DNA from: Candidatus Segetimicrobium genomatis
Lineage (GTDB): Bacteria; Sysuimicrobiota; Sysuimicrobiia; Sysuimicrobiales; Segetimicrobiaceae
Direction of reading: 5' to 3'
DNA: 64,000 bases
NCBI GenBank assembly: GCA_005882275.1
Contig: VBAK01000105.1
Location: 62,001 to 126,000 of the forward strand
The notes beneath the pieces were generated by a model. That model had not been told where the DNA came from. It ran no database searches and saw only the letters and a list, made by a program, of their open reading frames with translations. The position numbers and the translations under genes are program-made. Positions 1 through 7,217 of this stretch are shown in pieces; the first letter of the stretch is position 1; each line of letters begins with the position of its first letter.

Positions 1-540
1 GTGGAGAATCCCGATCTGGCGCGCACCTTCCACTACTCGCGCATCGCCGGCGAGCCGGTCCGGTGCTACCGGCCGCGGTTCGCCAAGGTGGCCTACCTCC
101 TCCAGATGCCCTCTGTGGATCTCGGGCGGGCCGTGGCGCGCGAGAAGGGGGCGCCGCTCACCGAAGCCGATCGCGAGGAGCTCGAGCACCGCGCGGTGGA
201 CGCCCGCCGGTGGCTCGACGCCTATGCGCCCGCGCACTACAAGTTCGAGATCCCTGCCAGCCTGCCCACGACCGTGGCCGCCCTCACGGCGCCGCAGCGG
301 CAGTACCTCGCGCGCGTCGCCGAGAGCGTCGGGGCCCGGACCTGGACCGGGGAGGAGCTGCACGCGCACCTGCACGATCTCAAAGCCGAGATGAACCTCA
401 GCCCGCGCGAGGCGTTCGGGGCGATCTACCAGGTGTTCCTCGGGAAGGACTCCGGCCCCCAGGCGGGGTGGTTCCTCACGGCCCTCGACCGGCAGTTTGT
501 CCTGCGGCGGCTCCGGGAGGGCGCGCAAGATGCCGCCTGA
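1..540 (+). CDS. lysK: Class I lysyl-tRNA synthetase, C-terminal part (truncated by window edge)
   Basis: The first 179 codons are open from base 1, so the true start and the catalytic Rossmann domain lie upstream of the window. What is visible matches the C-terminal anticodon-binding part of class I LysRS, the archaeal-type enzyme that charges tRNA-Lys: a helical region with the YAPAHYKFE segment, and a tail with FLGKDSGPQAGWFLTALDR, which is typical of the family's extreme C-terminus. The stop overlaps the next gene by 11 nt, suggesting one transcript. The alternative, a glutamyl-tRNA synthetase-like cage domain, is less likely because of the GKxSGPxAGWFL tail. The GTG at base 1 should not be read as a start. 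Confidence 0.82.
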   Translation: MENPDLARTFHYSRIAGEPVRCYRPRFAKVAYLLQMPSVDLGRAVAREKGAPLTEADREELEHRAVDARRWLDAYAPAHYKFEIPASLPTTVAALTAPQRQYLARVAESVGARTWTGEELHAHLHDLKAEMNLSPREAFGAIYQVFLGKDSGPQAGWFLTALDRQFVLRRLREGAQDAA

Positions 541-1498
541 GCCGGCGGCGGGCCGGCCCTGCGTGGTGGCCGTGCTCCGGACGGTGCGCGACCGTCACGT
601 CGCCGCGATCGAGGCGGTCGATCCGAAGGTGCGCGTGGTCCGCGTCACGGACCGGACGACGTGGCGTGAGGAGGCGCCGGAGACGGAGGTCATCATGGGC
701 TTCCGCCCGCTGCGCGACGGCGCCCTGGGATCCCGGCATCTGCGATGGGTGCAGGCGCTCGGGGCCGGGGTCGAGAACCTCTGCCAGGACGTGGCCGGCA
801 CCGACATCCGGGTGACCAACAACCACGTCCACGGCGATGCGATCGCGGATCACGTCTTCGGGTTCGTCTTGACGCACACGCGGCGGCTCTGGGAGGCCCG
901 CGACTGCCAGGCCGCGCGCCGGTGGGTCCACGACGAACTGCGGGGCGCGGTGCTGGCGGGACGCACGATGGGGATCCTGGGCCTCGGCACGATCGGCGCC
1001 CAGGTGGCCCGGCGGGCGGCGGCGTTTGGGATGCGCGTCGTGGGGACCGCGCGGCGCCCGCGGCCGATCCCGGGCGTGGAGCGCGTGTATCCGCCGGACG
1101 AGATCGACGCCGTGCTGCGGGCGGCGGCGGTGCTGGTCATCGCCCTGCCCCTGACGCCCGTGACGCGGGGGATCGTGGGCGCGCGCGAACTGGCGGCGCT
1201 GCCGGACGGGGCGTTCCTGGTCAACATCGGGCGGGGCGGGCTCGTCGACGAGGCGGCGCTCCTGGCGGCCCTCCGGGCCGGGCGGCTGGGCGGCGCCGGC
1301 CTCGATGTCTTCGACACGGAACCGCTCCCCGCCGACAGCCCGCTGTGGGCGGCCCCGCGGTTGATCATCACCCCCCACGTCGCCGGGGATTTCCCCGGAT
1401 ACCTGGATCGGGTCATCCCGCTCTTCTGCGAGAACCTGAGGCGGTATCTCGGAGGGCAGCCGCTGCTGAACGTGGTCGATCCGGTCCTCGGGTATTAG
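530..1498 (+). CDS. D-isomer-specific 2-hydroxyacid dehydrogenase
   Basis: NAD(P)-dependent reduction of a 2-keto acid to a D-2-hydroxy acid, or the reverse; substrate not predictable. The 322-aa length fits the family. The Rossmann motif GLGTIGAQVA sits near residue 147, followed by the LPLTPVTRGIVG segment, the VNIGRGGLVDE motif with the substrate-binding Arg, the LDVFDTEPLP motif with the catalytic Glu, and ITPHVAG with the catalytic His. I chose ATG 530 over the ORF-track start because GGGAGG lies 9 nt upstream and the 11-nt overlap with lysK implies coupling. Variation in the N-terminal substrate domain means it could be a glyoxylate/hydroxypyruvate reductase or a phosphoglycerate dehydrogenase-like enzyme. 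Confidence 0.85.
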   Translation: MPPEPAAGRPCVVAVLRTVRDRHVAAIEAVDPKVRVVRVTDRTTWREEAPETEVIMGFRPLRDGALGSRHLRWVQALGAGVENLCQDVAGTDIRVTNNHVHGDAIADHVFGFVLTHTRRLWEARDCQAARRWVHDELRGAVLAGRTMGILGLGTIGAQVARRAAAFGMRVVGTARRPRPIPGVERVYPPDEIDAVLRAAAVLVIALPLTPVTRGIVGARELAALPDGAFLVNIGRGGLVDEAALLAALRAGRLGGAGLDVFDTEPLPADSPLWAAPRLIITPHVAGDFPGYLDRVIPLFCENLRRYLGGQPLLNVVDPVLGY

Positions 1499-1535
1499 GG
1501 CCGCTCCAGCATGCCGTGAGGGGCGGCCGGGAGGG

Positions 1536-3623
1536 GTGGTCGTGAAGCGATACGCGGCCGACAAGATCCGGAACATCGCCGTCGCCGGACACGGCGGAAC
1601 GGGGAAGACCTCCCTGGTCGAAGCGATGCTGTTCGCGGCCAAGGCGGTGGACCGGCTCGGCCGGGTGGAGGATGGGACCACCACCACGGATTTCGACCCC
1701 GAGGAGATCCGCCGGAAGATCACCGTCAACGCCGCGCTCGCGCCGCTCGAGTGGAAGGACGCGAAACTGAACCTCATCGACACCCCGGGGTATCCCGACT
1801 TCATCGGCGAAGTCGTCGGCGCGTTTCGGGCCGTGGAGAGCGTCCTCATCACGGTCGACGCGACCGCGGGCGCGGAGGTGCAGACCGACAAGGCCTGGAG
1901 CCTCGCCGCCCGGGAGCGCCTGAGCCGGATCGTGGTGGTCACGAGGATGGACCGGGAGAACGCGGCGTTCGCCAGGGTCGTCGACGGCCTGGCGGAACGC
2001 TTCGGCCGGCAGGTGGTCGCGCTGCAGTGGCCGATCGGCTCGGCGGGATCGTTCAGCGGGACCATCGACCTCGTGACGATGACGGCGCTCGGTCCGTCCG
2101 GCCCGATGGCGCTCGACAGCGTCCCGCGGGACGTCCAAACTGCCGCGGCTGAGGCCCGGGACCGCCTCGTCGAGGCCATCGCCGAGACCGACGATCAGCT
2201 GACCGAGACATATCTGGAAAAGGGCGAGCTCGAACCGGCCGCCCTCGTCGCCGGTCTCCAGCGCGGCGTGCGCGCGGGGACGCTGGCGCCCGTCCTCTGC
2301 ACGGCGGCCCCCCGCGGGATCGGCGTCGCGGCCCTGCTCGATGCGCTGGTTCAACTGCCCCCCTCGCCCGCGGCGCGGGAAGGGGTGGCGGCGCGGAGCG
2401 CCAAGGGCGGGGCGGTGACGCTCACGGCCGCCGACGGGGTGCCGGCCGCGCAGGTGTTCAAGACGATGGCCGACCCGTACGTGGGCAAGCTCTCGTACCT
2501 GCGGGTGTTCAGCGGCACGCTCAAGTCCGACTCGCAGGCCTGGAACGCCGGCAAAGGCAAAGCCGAGCGCCTCGGCCAGCTCTTCTTCCTCCGGGGGAAG
2601 CACCAGGAGCCGGCCCCGGAGATCGGCGCGGGAGACATCGGCGCCGTCGCCAAGCTCGCCGAGACGGGCACCGGAGACACCCTGACCGACAAGGACCGGG
2701 GAGTGATCCTGCCCCCCATCGAGTTCCCCAAGCCGGTGATGTCCATGGCCATCGAGCCGAAGAGCAAGGCCGACGAGGACAAGCTGAGCGCGGCGCTGGC
2801 CCGGCTCATCGAGGAGGACCACACCCTTCAGGTCCGCCGGGCCGGCGAGGTGAAGCAGACGGTGCTCTCGGGCATGGGGGAGTCCCACCTCGAGATTGTC
2901 GCCGACCGCCTGAAGCGGAAGTTCGGGACGGAGGTGACGCTGTCGGTGCCCCGGGTGCCCTACCGCGAGACGGTGCGCGGACACGCCCGCGTACAGGGCA
3001 AGTACAAGCGGCAGACCGGCGGGCGCGGGCAGTACGGCGACTGCTGGATCGAGCTCGACGCGAAGCCGCTCGGCGGGGGCTACGAGTTCGTCGACAAGAT
3101 CTTCGGCGGGGCCATCCCGCGGAACTTCATTCCCTCGGTCGAGAAGGGGATCAAGGACGCGATGGAAGAGGGGATCGTCGCCGGGTATCAGGTCGTCGAT
3201 GTCAAGGTCACCCTCGTGGACGGGTCGTACCACGAGGTCGACTCGTCCGACATGGCCTTCAAGATCGCCGGGTCGATGGCGTTCAAGAAGGCCATGCAGG
3301 AGGCGAAGCCGGCGCTGCTCGAGCCCATCGTGACCGTGGCGGTGCAGGTGCCCGAAGACCAGATGGGCGATATCATCGGCGACCTCAACAGCAAGCGGGC
3401 GCGGATTCAGGGCATGGAGGCGGGCGCGGAGGGGACGTCGATCGTGCGCGCGCAGGTGCCGATGGCGGAGATGCTCAGGTACGCCTCGGACCTGCGATCG
3501 ATCACGGGGGGCCGGGGGACGTTCGAGATGGAGTTCGCCCACTACGACGAGGTGCCCGCGCACATCGCCGAGCGCGTGATCGCCGAAGCGAAGAAGCAGA
3601 AGGAAGCGGTGGAGAGCCGGTGA
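1536..3623 (+). CDS. Elongation factor G-like GTPase (EF-G paralogue)
   Basis: Translational GTPase of 695 aa with the whole five-domain EF-G layout. The G domain shows GHGGTGKTS (G1), DTPGYPD (G3) and TRMD where canonical EF-G has NKxD (G4). Domain II follows from about residue 300, domains III/IV carry RGQYGDCWIEL and GGAIPRNFIPSVEKGI, and domain V ends the protein. The HGGTGKT P-loop and altered G4 are typical of the second, non-essential EF-G group (EF-G2-like) rather than the fusA of the str operon; no rpsL, rpsG or tuf is nearby. A second GTG at 1542 has better spacing from the GGAGGGG ribosome-binding site and could be the real start. Whether it acts in translocation, recycling or stress is unknown. 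Confidence 0.85.
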   Translation: MVVKRYAADKIRNIAVAGHGGTGKTSLVEAMLFAAKAVDRLGRVEDGTTTTDFDPEEIRRKITVNAALAPLEWKDAKLNLIDTPGYPDFIGEVVGAFRAVESVLITVDATAGAEVQTDKAWSLAARERLSRIVVVTRMDRENAAFARVVDGLAERFGRQVVALQWPIGSAGSFSGTIDLVTMTALGPSGPMALDSVPRDVQTAAAEARDRLVEAIAETDDQLTETYLEKGELEPAALVAGLQRGVRAGTLAPVLCTAAPRGIGVAALLDALVQLPPSPAAREGVAARSAKGGAVTLTAADGVPAAQVFKTMADPYVGKLSYLRVFSGTLKSDSQAWNAGKGKAERLGQLFFLRGKHQEPAPEIGAGDIGAVAKLAETGTGDTLTDKDRGVILPPIEFPKPVMSMAIEPKSKADEDKLSAALARLIEEDHTLQVRRAGEVKQTVLSGMGESHLEIVADRLKRKFGTEVTLSVPRVPYRETVRGHARVQGKYKRQTGGRGQYGDCWIELDAKPLGGGYEFVDKIFGGAIPRNFIPSVEKGIKDAMEEGIVAGYQVVDVKVTLVDGSYHEVDSSDMAFKIAGSMAFKKAMQEAKPALLEPIVTVAVQVPEDQMGDIIGDLNSKRARIQGMEAGAEGTSIVRAQVPMAEMLRYASDLRSITGGRGTFEMEFAHYDEVPAHIAERVIAEAKKQKEAVESR

Positions 3624-3648
3624 TCCGAAGGGGAGCCGTCAGGCCCGC

Positions 3649-4914
3649 CTACTCGTAGAGGAGGTACTTGGCCCGAACGACTTTGAAGCGCTCCAGATCA
3701 AACTGCCAGGTCTTCTCGATCTCCTCAGGCGATTTGCCCGCCATGAGCATCTTGCGCACCTGATCCGTGCCCATGTCCAGGTCGAAGAGATAGTTGCCGA
3801 AGCGCGTCTTGCCCCACCCGAACCGTCCCGGGTAGGTGCGCCGCACGACGTCGATGATCTGGAGGGTGAGATCGACCGGGCGATAGACCGCCCGGTCGGT
3901 CACACGGATCTCCACGCCCCCGTACTCCGGTCCGCCCGAGTCCGTCCAGGGCTCGCCGCGCCAGTAGGTCTCGCGGAACGCCACGCCGCCGATGTTGCGG
4001 GCATCCAGGGCGTCTTTCAAGCGCCACGGCTGGATGTACGTCGCGCCGACGACCTCGAACGGCTTGGTGGTCAGGATGCCCACGGAGAGGCTGGTGTCGC
4101 CGATCGGGCCCATGGCCGGGTAGAGAACGACGGTGTTGAAGTGGGGGATCCCGGGCGATGTCGTCACCCAGGGAAGTCCCGTGTCGTCGAACCAGGTGGA
4201 CCGCTTCCATCCCTGCATCGGCACCACGATCAGATTGGCCCCGAGCCCGTGCTCCTGATTGAACATCCGCGCCAGTTCTCCGATCGTCATCCCGTGGAGG
4301 ATCGGGATCGGGTACATCCCCATGAAGGATTTCCACCGGGGATCGAGCACCGGTCCATCCACCAGCTGTCCGCCGATCGGGTTGGGTCGGTCCAGGACGA
4401 TGAACGGGATCCCCTTTTCCGCCGCCGCCTGCATGGCCAGGGCCAGGGTGGAGATATAGGTGTAGAATCGCGCTCCGACATCCTGGAGGTCCATGACGAT
4501 CGCATCGATCCCTCTGAGCATCCCGGGGGTGGGACTGCGCGTGCTCCCATAGAGGCTGAAGATCGGGAGGTGCGTCTTGGGGTCGATGGCGTCGGCCAGG
4601 GTCCCTCCCCCATCGCCCCGGACGCCGTGCTCGGGACCGAACAGCGCGACCAGGTGCATATCTTTGCGGGCCGCCAGGAGATCGATGGTGCTGTAGAGCG
4701 TGTGGTCGACCCCGGTGGGGTTGGTGAGGAGTCCGACCCGCTTCCCGAGGACCGCGGCGGGAGGGTTGCGGAGGAAGACTTCGAGCCCGGTCCTGACGAA
4801 CCCGTTCGTCGTGGATTCCGTTGGAGCCGGGGGAGTGCCCTGGGAAGACGCGGAGCCGGCAATCAGGAACGCGATCCCCAATGCCGCTGCAATGGCTCGA
4901 AGTGGCTGCCTCAT
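3649..4914 (-). CDS. Exported DUF1343 protein, NamZ-type exo-beta-N-acetylmuramidase
   Basis: The 421-aa protein starts with a Sec signal peptide (MRQPLRAIAAALG..., cleavage around residue 24), so it works outside the cytoplasm. Family motifs run in order: VGLLTNPTGVD, LFGPEHGVRGD, MDLQDVGARFYTY, LDRPNPIGG and HGMTIGELA. DUF1343 includes NamZ, which removes terminal MurNAc from peptidoglycan fragments during cell-wall recycling; that role is carried over from the family. The gene is convergent with the EF-G gene (25 nt between stops) and stands alone on this strand, and no other muramate-recycling gene is in the window. Confidence is high for the family and moderate for the exact reaction. 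Confidence 0.85.
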   Translation of the reverse strand: MRQPLRAIAAALGIAFLIAGSASSQGTPPAPTESTTNGFVRTGLEVFLRNPPAAVLGKRVGLLTNPTGVDHTLYSTIDLLAARKDMHLVALFGPEHGVRGDGGGTLADAIDPKTHLPIFSLYGSTRSPTPGMLRGIDAIVMDLQDVGARFYTYISTLALAMQAAAEKGIPFIVLDRPNPIGGQLVDGPVLDPRWKSFMGMYPIPILHGMTIGELARMFNQEHGLGANLIVVPMQGWKRSTWFDDTGLPWVTTSPGIPHFNTVVLYPAMGPIGDTSLSVGILTTKPFEVVGATYIQPWRLKDALDARNIGGVAFRETYWRGEPWTDSGGPEYGGVEIRVTDRAVYRPVDLTLQIIDVVRRTYPGRFGWGKTRFGNYLFDLDMGTDQVRKMLMAGKSPEEIEKTWQFDLERFKVVRAKYLLYE

Positions 4915-5014
4915 CCTCTCTCCCGGCCGCTGATGGCCTGCGTACGACTACATGCCCAGTTCGACGTCCGAGGCGACATGTCTTGCCGGCGTCCGGGCGA
5001 GGCCGCTCGCGTTC

Positions 5015-5043
5015 TTGACGGGGTATCCCCCGTACCGTAAAAT
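5015..5043 (+). promoter_or_regulatory. Sigma-70-type promoter of tRNA-Val
   Basis: TTGACG (5015-5020) and TAAAAT (5038-5043) are separated by exactly 17 nt. The predicted start near 5050 lies about 7 nt upstream of the mature tRNA. It is one of the clearest -35/-10 pairs in the window. Confidence 0.75.
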
Positions 5044-5056
5044 CGCGTTGCCAGAC

Positions 5057-5131
5057 GGGCGCGTAGCTCAGGGGCAGAGCGCTTCCTTGACACGGAAGAG
5101 GTCCGAGGTTCAAGTCCTCGCGCGCCCACCA
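5057..5131 (+). tRNA. tRNA-Val (anticodon GAC)
   Basis: Cloverleaf read by eye: acceptor arms GGGCGCG (5057-5063) and CGCGCCC (5121-5127) pair fully. The anticodon stem CTTCC/GGAAG encloses TTGACAC, putting GAC at 5089-5091. The T stem CGAGG/CCTCG encloses TTCAAGT. Discriminator A is followed by an encoded CCA (5129-5131). GAC reads GUC and GUU valine codons. It stands alone and is followed directly by a stretch of broken accessory genes. Confidence 0.95.
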
Positions 5132-5242
5132 TGCCGCCGGCCGCACTGGACTGCACGAGGGTGTTCTCGTCCTTGTTTTCCAAGGGTTCTGCGGCTTCGG
5201 CCGACTGCACCGGACTGCAGCCGCAGACCTTAGGAGATCATA

Positions 5243-5465
5243 ATGAGGGAAATGGACTTGGTTGTACTGACGAGAGATGTGTTGGATCTCGGCTTACGAG
5301 CAGGGGATATCGGGACAGTAGTGTTAGTTCACCGGGGAGGCGCCGGGTACGAGGTCGAGTTCTCTACTCTAGCCCGGCCAGACTCTCGCAGTCGTGACCC
5401 TGTGCGCAGGAGATGTCCGACCGGTAGGCGATCGTGAGATCGCTCATGCACGGCAAGTGGCTTAG
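5243..5465 (+). pseudogene. DUF4926-like gene broken by a one-base frameshift
   Basis: From ATG 5243, with AGGAG about 6 nt upstream, the reading frame gives the start of a small DUF4926 protein: LVVLTRDV, GLRAGDIGTVV and GAGYEVEF. The annotated 64-aa frame then loses similarity. Deleting one C in the GCCCGGCC run near 5373 restores a tail starting AGQTLAVVTLCAGDV and ending at TAG 5463-5465, which matches how these proteins normally finish. This is either a real inactivating insertion or a sequencing error. DUF4926 genes are often found near toxin-antitoxin genes, as here; their function is unknown. Confidence 0.7.
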
Positions 5466-5479
5466 ATCCGCGGCAGGAA

Positions 5480-5791
5480 TCATAGGGTGCGATGCATTCT
5501 GGCTTGCCAGTAGCCGGGTCGGCGCCTGCCATGGGCCACCGCAAGTACCTCGACCTCGCCATCTCGCAACCGGTAGACCAGGCTGAAGGGAAACCGGGGG
5601 AAAAGGTAGCGCCGAGCGCGAGCGCCGTATCGTGGCCATCGGTCCGGGGCTGTGGCTACGGCTTCAACGGCATGCCGCAGTTCTTCGCCAAAACCGCGCG
5701 CTGCAACCAGGCTGTGCTGCGCGTATCACTCGTAGGCTGCTGTTGCTTCCTGGGCGGCCGCCGGGTGGAACTTAACGGTTGTTGGGGGCAC
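5480..5791 (-). pseudogene. RelE/ParE-family toxin with an internal nonsense codon
   Basis: This frame is absent from the ORF track because it is interrupted. From GTG 5791, which overlaps the antitoxin stop by about 20 nt as in intact modules, it reads VKFHPAAQEATAAYE, then TGA (5726-5728), then YAQHSLVAARGFGEELRHA, PRYGARARRYLFPRFPFSL and a tail ending GYWQARMHRTL. Everything fits ParE: the interrupted position is the usual Trp of the YEWY motif, so TGG to TGA explains it by a single change. No other indel is visible. The toxin is probably dead, which would leave its antitoxin without a partner. Confidence 0.8.
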
Positions 5792-6017
5792 GCGAGCCGC
5801 GGTGCAGTCGCGTCCTCAGTTCACTCCAAGGGATGGGTTTAACTGCGCCAGAGTCGAGTTCGGCCATGCGATGCTCGATTTCGGCGACCCAGGCTTCTTC
5901 GACACCTTCCTCTGATTTGAGGTCGAGACTCTCGATCAGCAAGCCCGTGAGGGCGACGCGCTCCTTCGGGTCGAGCCTCATTGCCTCTTGAAAGAGGTCT
6001 CGTGCTGATCTCGTCAT
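5772..6017 (-). CDS. Addiction-module antitoxin (TIGR02574 type)
   Basis: Intact 81-aa protein if read from ATG 6017 (MTRSARDLFQEAMRL); the track start at 6038 adds seven residues. It shows LDPKERVALTGLLIESLD, then EAWVAEIEHRMAELDSG and KPIPWSEL, the standard pattern of the putative addiction-module component family, which pairs with ParE/RelE toxins. The helical N-terminal half should dimerise and bind DNA, while the AELDSGxxxPIPW tail wraps the toxin. Its stop overlaps the start of the toxin frame downstream, as expected for a coupled pair, but that toxin carries a nonsense codon. It may persist as an orphan regulator or as an antidote to related toxins elsewhere. Confidence 0.8.
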   Translation of the reverse strand: MTRSARDLFQEAMRLDPKERVALTGLLIESLDLKSEEGVEEAWVAEIEHRMAELDSGAVKPIPWSELRTRLHRGSRAPNNR

Positions 6018-6220
6018 ATCTCTATGCTCCCACCTCAAAACTTACGGGTCCGACGATGTGCTTGACCCTCCGGACTCTGAGTATATCCTACAGCCGGCGG
6101 CATCGGAAGACAAGGTCTCACTCCGTACGTTTCATCGAGCATCACCTCGAATCCGATGGGGCTAGCAACGTCACTATCTGCGTAGCCATCGCAGGAGCTT
6201 GCATACGCGTGGCAGATTAG

Positions 6221-6239
6221 TGTACACTTGTTGTGTACA
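6221..6239. promoter_or_regulatory. Palindromic operator upstream of the phd/vapC pair
   Basis: TGTACAC - TTGTT - GTGTACA is a perfect 7-bp inverted repeat with a 5-nt spacer, ending 21 nt before the antitoxin start. Phd/YefM antitoxins usually repress their own operon by binding such palindromes. The position near the presumed promoter supports autoregulation. The site is seen directly; binding is inference. Confidence 0.65.
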
Positions 6240-6260
6240 GTTTAACTCTAGGGGGGCGTC

Positions 6261-6497
6261 GTGAAGAAAGTTAATGCGAGAGATGCCCGGGCCGGCCTCC
6301 CGGCCCTCTTGAATAGAGTGGCGATGGGAGAGGAGATCGTGATCCAGCGGCGGGGAAAGGCGGCGGCCCGGCTCGTGCCCCCTATCCGGTCGCGCATGCG
6401 TTTGCCGGATCTCACAGCTTTCAGGGCTTCGATCCGAGTTAAAGGCGAGCCCATGAGCACGACCGTAGTACGGGTAAGACGTGAAGAGCGCTATTGA
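6261..6497 (+). CDS. Type II antitoxin, Phd/YefM family
   Basis: 78-aa protein from GTG 6261, with a G-rich stretch just upstream. The N-terminal half carries the Phd/YefM fold signature: MKKVNARDARAGLPALLNRVA, then GEEIVIQRRGKAAARLVP. It should bind operator DNA as a dimer. The C-terminal 30 residues are the likely disordered toxin-neutralising tail. The stop codon overlaps the PIN-domain toxin start by 4 nt (TTGA), so the two are translationally coupled. Unlike the neighbouring ParE-type module, both genes here are intact. A 7-bp-arm palindrome immediately upstream is a good candidate operator. Confidence 0.85.
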   Translation: MKKVNARDARAGLPALLNRVAMGEEIVIQRRGKAAARLVPPIRSRMRLPDLTAFRASIRVKGEPMSTTVVRVRREERY

Positions 6498-6952
6498 TCT
6501 ACGTCGACACGAGCGTCCTCGTCCCATACTACTTTCCTGACCCCCTCAGCAGTCGTGTTCAGCGGTTCTTGCGGGAAACACCCGGGATCGCACTAAGTGA
6601 TCTTGGAGAAGTGGAGTTTTTCTCCGCTCTGGCCAGAAAAGTCAGGGAGCGAGAACTCCAGCGTGAAGACGCTCGACGCGTCGCGGCCGTTTTCATGGGG
6701 CATCTCGAAGGTGGAGCGTATACCCGACTTGAACTGGATAGAGCCACCTACCAAACTGCGCGGAGCTGGATCAGCGGTTTTGATGTCCCACTCCGCGCCC
6801 TTGATGCGTTGCACCTTGCCGTTGCAGCTACGGGCGCCCTGCCGATCGCCACAGCCGATGCAGCACAGGCTCGTTCGGCAGCATCGCTGGGCCTGCGGGT
6901 CATGTATTTCGGTCCTGGGCGGCGTGTCCCGACGGTCACGCGTAAGAAGTGA
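6494..6952 (+). CDS. VapC-type PIN-domain ribonuclease toxin
   Basis: 152 aa from TTG 6494, overlapping the antitoxin stop. PIN-domain acidic residues are all in place: MIYVDTSVLVPYY (first Asp), LSDLGEVEFFSAL (Glu), PLRALDALHLAVA (Asp) and PIATADAAQARSA (Asp). VapC toxins are Mg-dependent endoribonucleases that cleave tRNA or rRNA and are held inactive by the cognate antitoxin; the target here cannot be inferred. With the upstream Phd-like protein it forms a normal toxin-antitoxin operon. It is the only complete toxin gene in the degraded stretch next to tRNA-Val. Confidence 0.87.
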   Translation: MIYVDTSVLVPYYFPDPLSSRVQRFLRETPGIALSDLGEVEFFSALARKVRERELQREDARRVAAVFMGHLEGGAYTRLELDRATYQTARSWISGFDVPLRALDALHLAVAATGALPIATADAAQARSAASLGLRVMYFGPGRRVPTVTRKK

Positions 6953-6963
6953 GGGTACACCCA

Positions 6964-7200
6964 CTACTTGACCCCGTCGCCGTCCCAGTAGGCGGTTGCG
7001 GACGCCACCTGCATCCCCCCAGACCGGCACGTCCCAAAGATGCAGCGGCTGTAAACGCCTTCACCGGTGACGCCGTTGCCGCGCCGGCCGGGCACGACGA
7101 GCGGCTGTGCGTAGATCTGGCCCCGGACCGGTGTGTTCCAGAGCTTGCGGAGCCGGCCCGCCGACGACGGGGTCAGGATTCGCTCGGCGCTGTTCCAGCC
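6964..7200 (-). pseudogene. Fragment of a secreted beta-propeller (PQQ-repeat-like) protein
   Basis: On the minus strand, a frame ending at TAG 6964 encodes GWNSAERILTPSSAGRL, KLWNTPVRGQIYAQPLVVPG and, later, CRSGGMQVASATAYWDGDG. The first two pieces resemble the N-terminal blade of outer-surface propeller proteins (GWNPNE...LTP...LW...G.IYAQPL). The sequence then jumps to what looks like a different part of such a protein. No start codon or signal peptide exists, and the frame runs into the LLM gene out of phase. I read it as a decayed remnant of about 80 codons; the exact family is uncertain. Confidence 0.45.
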
Positions 7201-7217
7201 CGTCCGCCCGGCCCCGC

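Noticed and set aside
1413-3563. 716-aa minus-strand ORF opposite the EF-G gene, and similar long ORFs opposite carB, argJ, thrS and others
   Set aside because: High GC keeps antisense frames open; they have Arg/His/Pro-rich composition, no domains and no ribosome-binding sites, while the plus-strand frames are clear families.
5726-5728. TGA in the toxin as a recoded Trp or selenocysteine codon
   Set aside because: TGA serves as an ordinary stop throughout the window and no selenocysteine-type stem-loop was recognised; a nonsense mutation is simpler.
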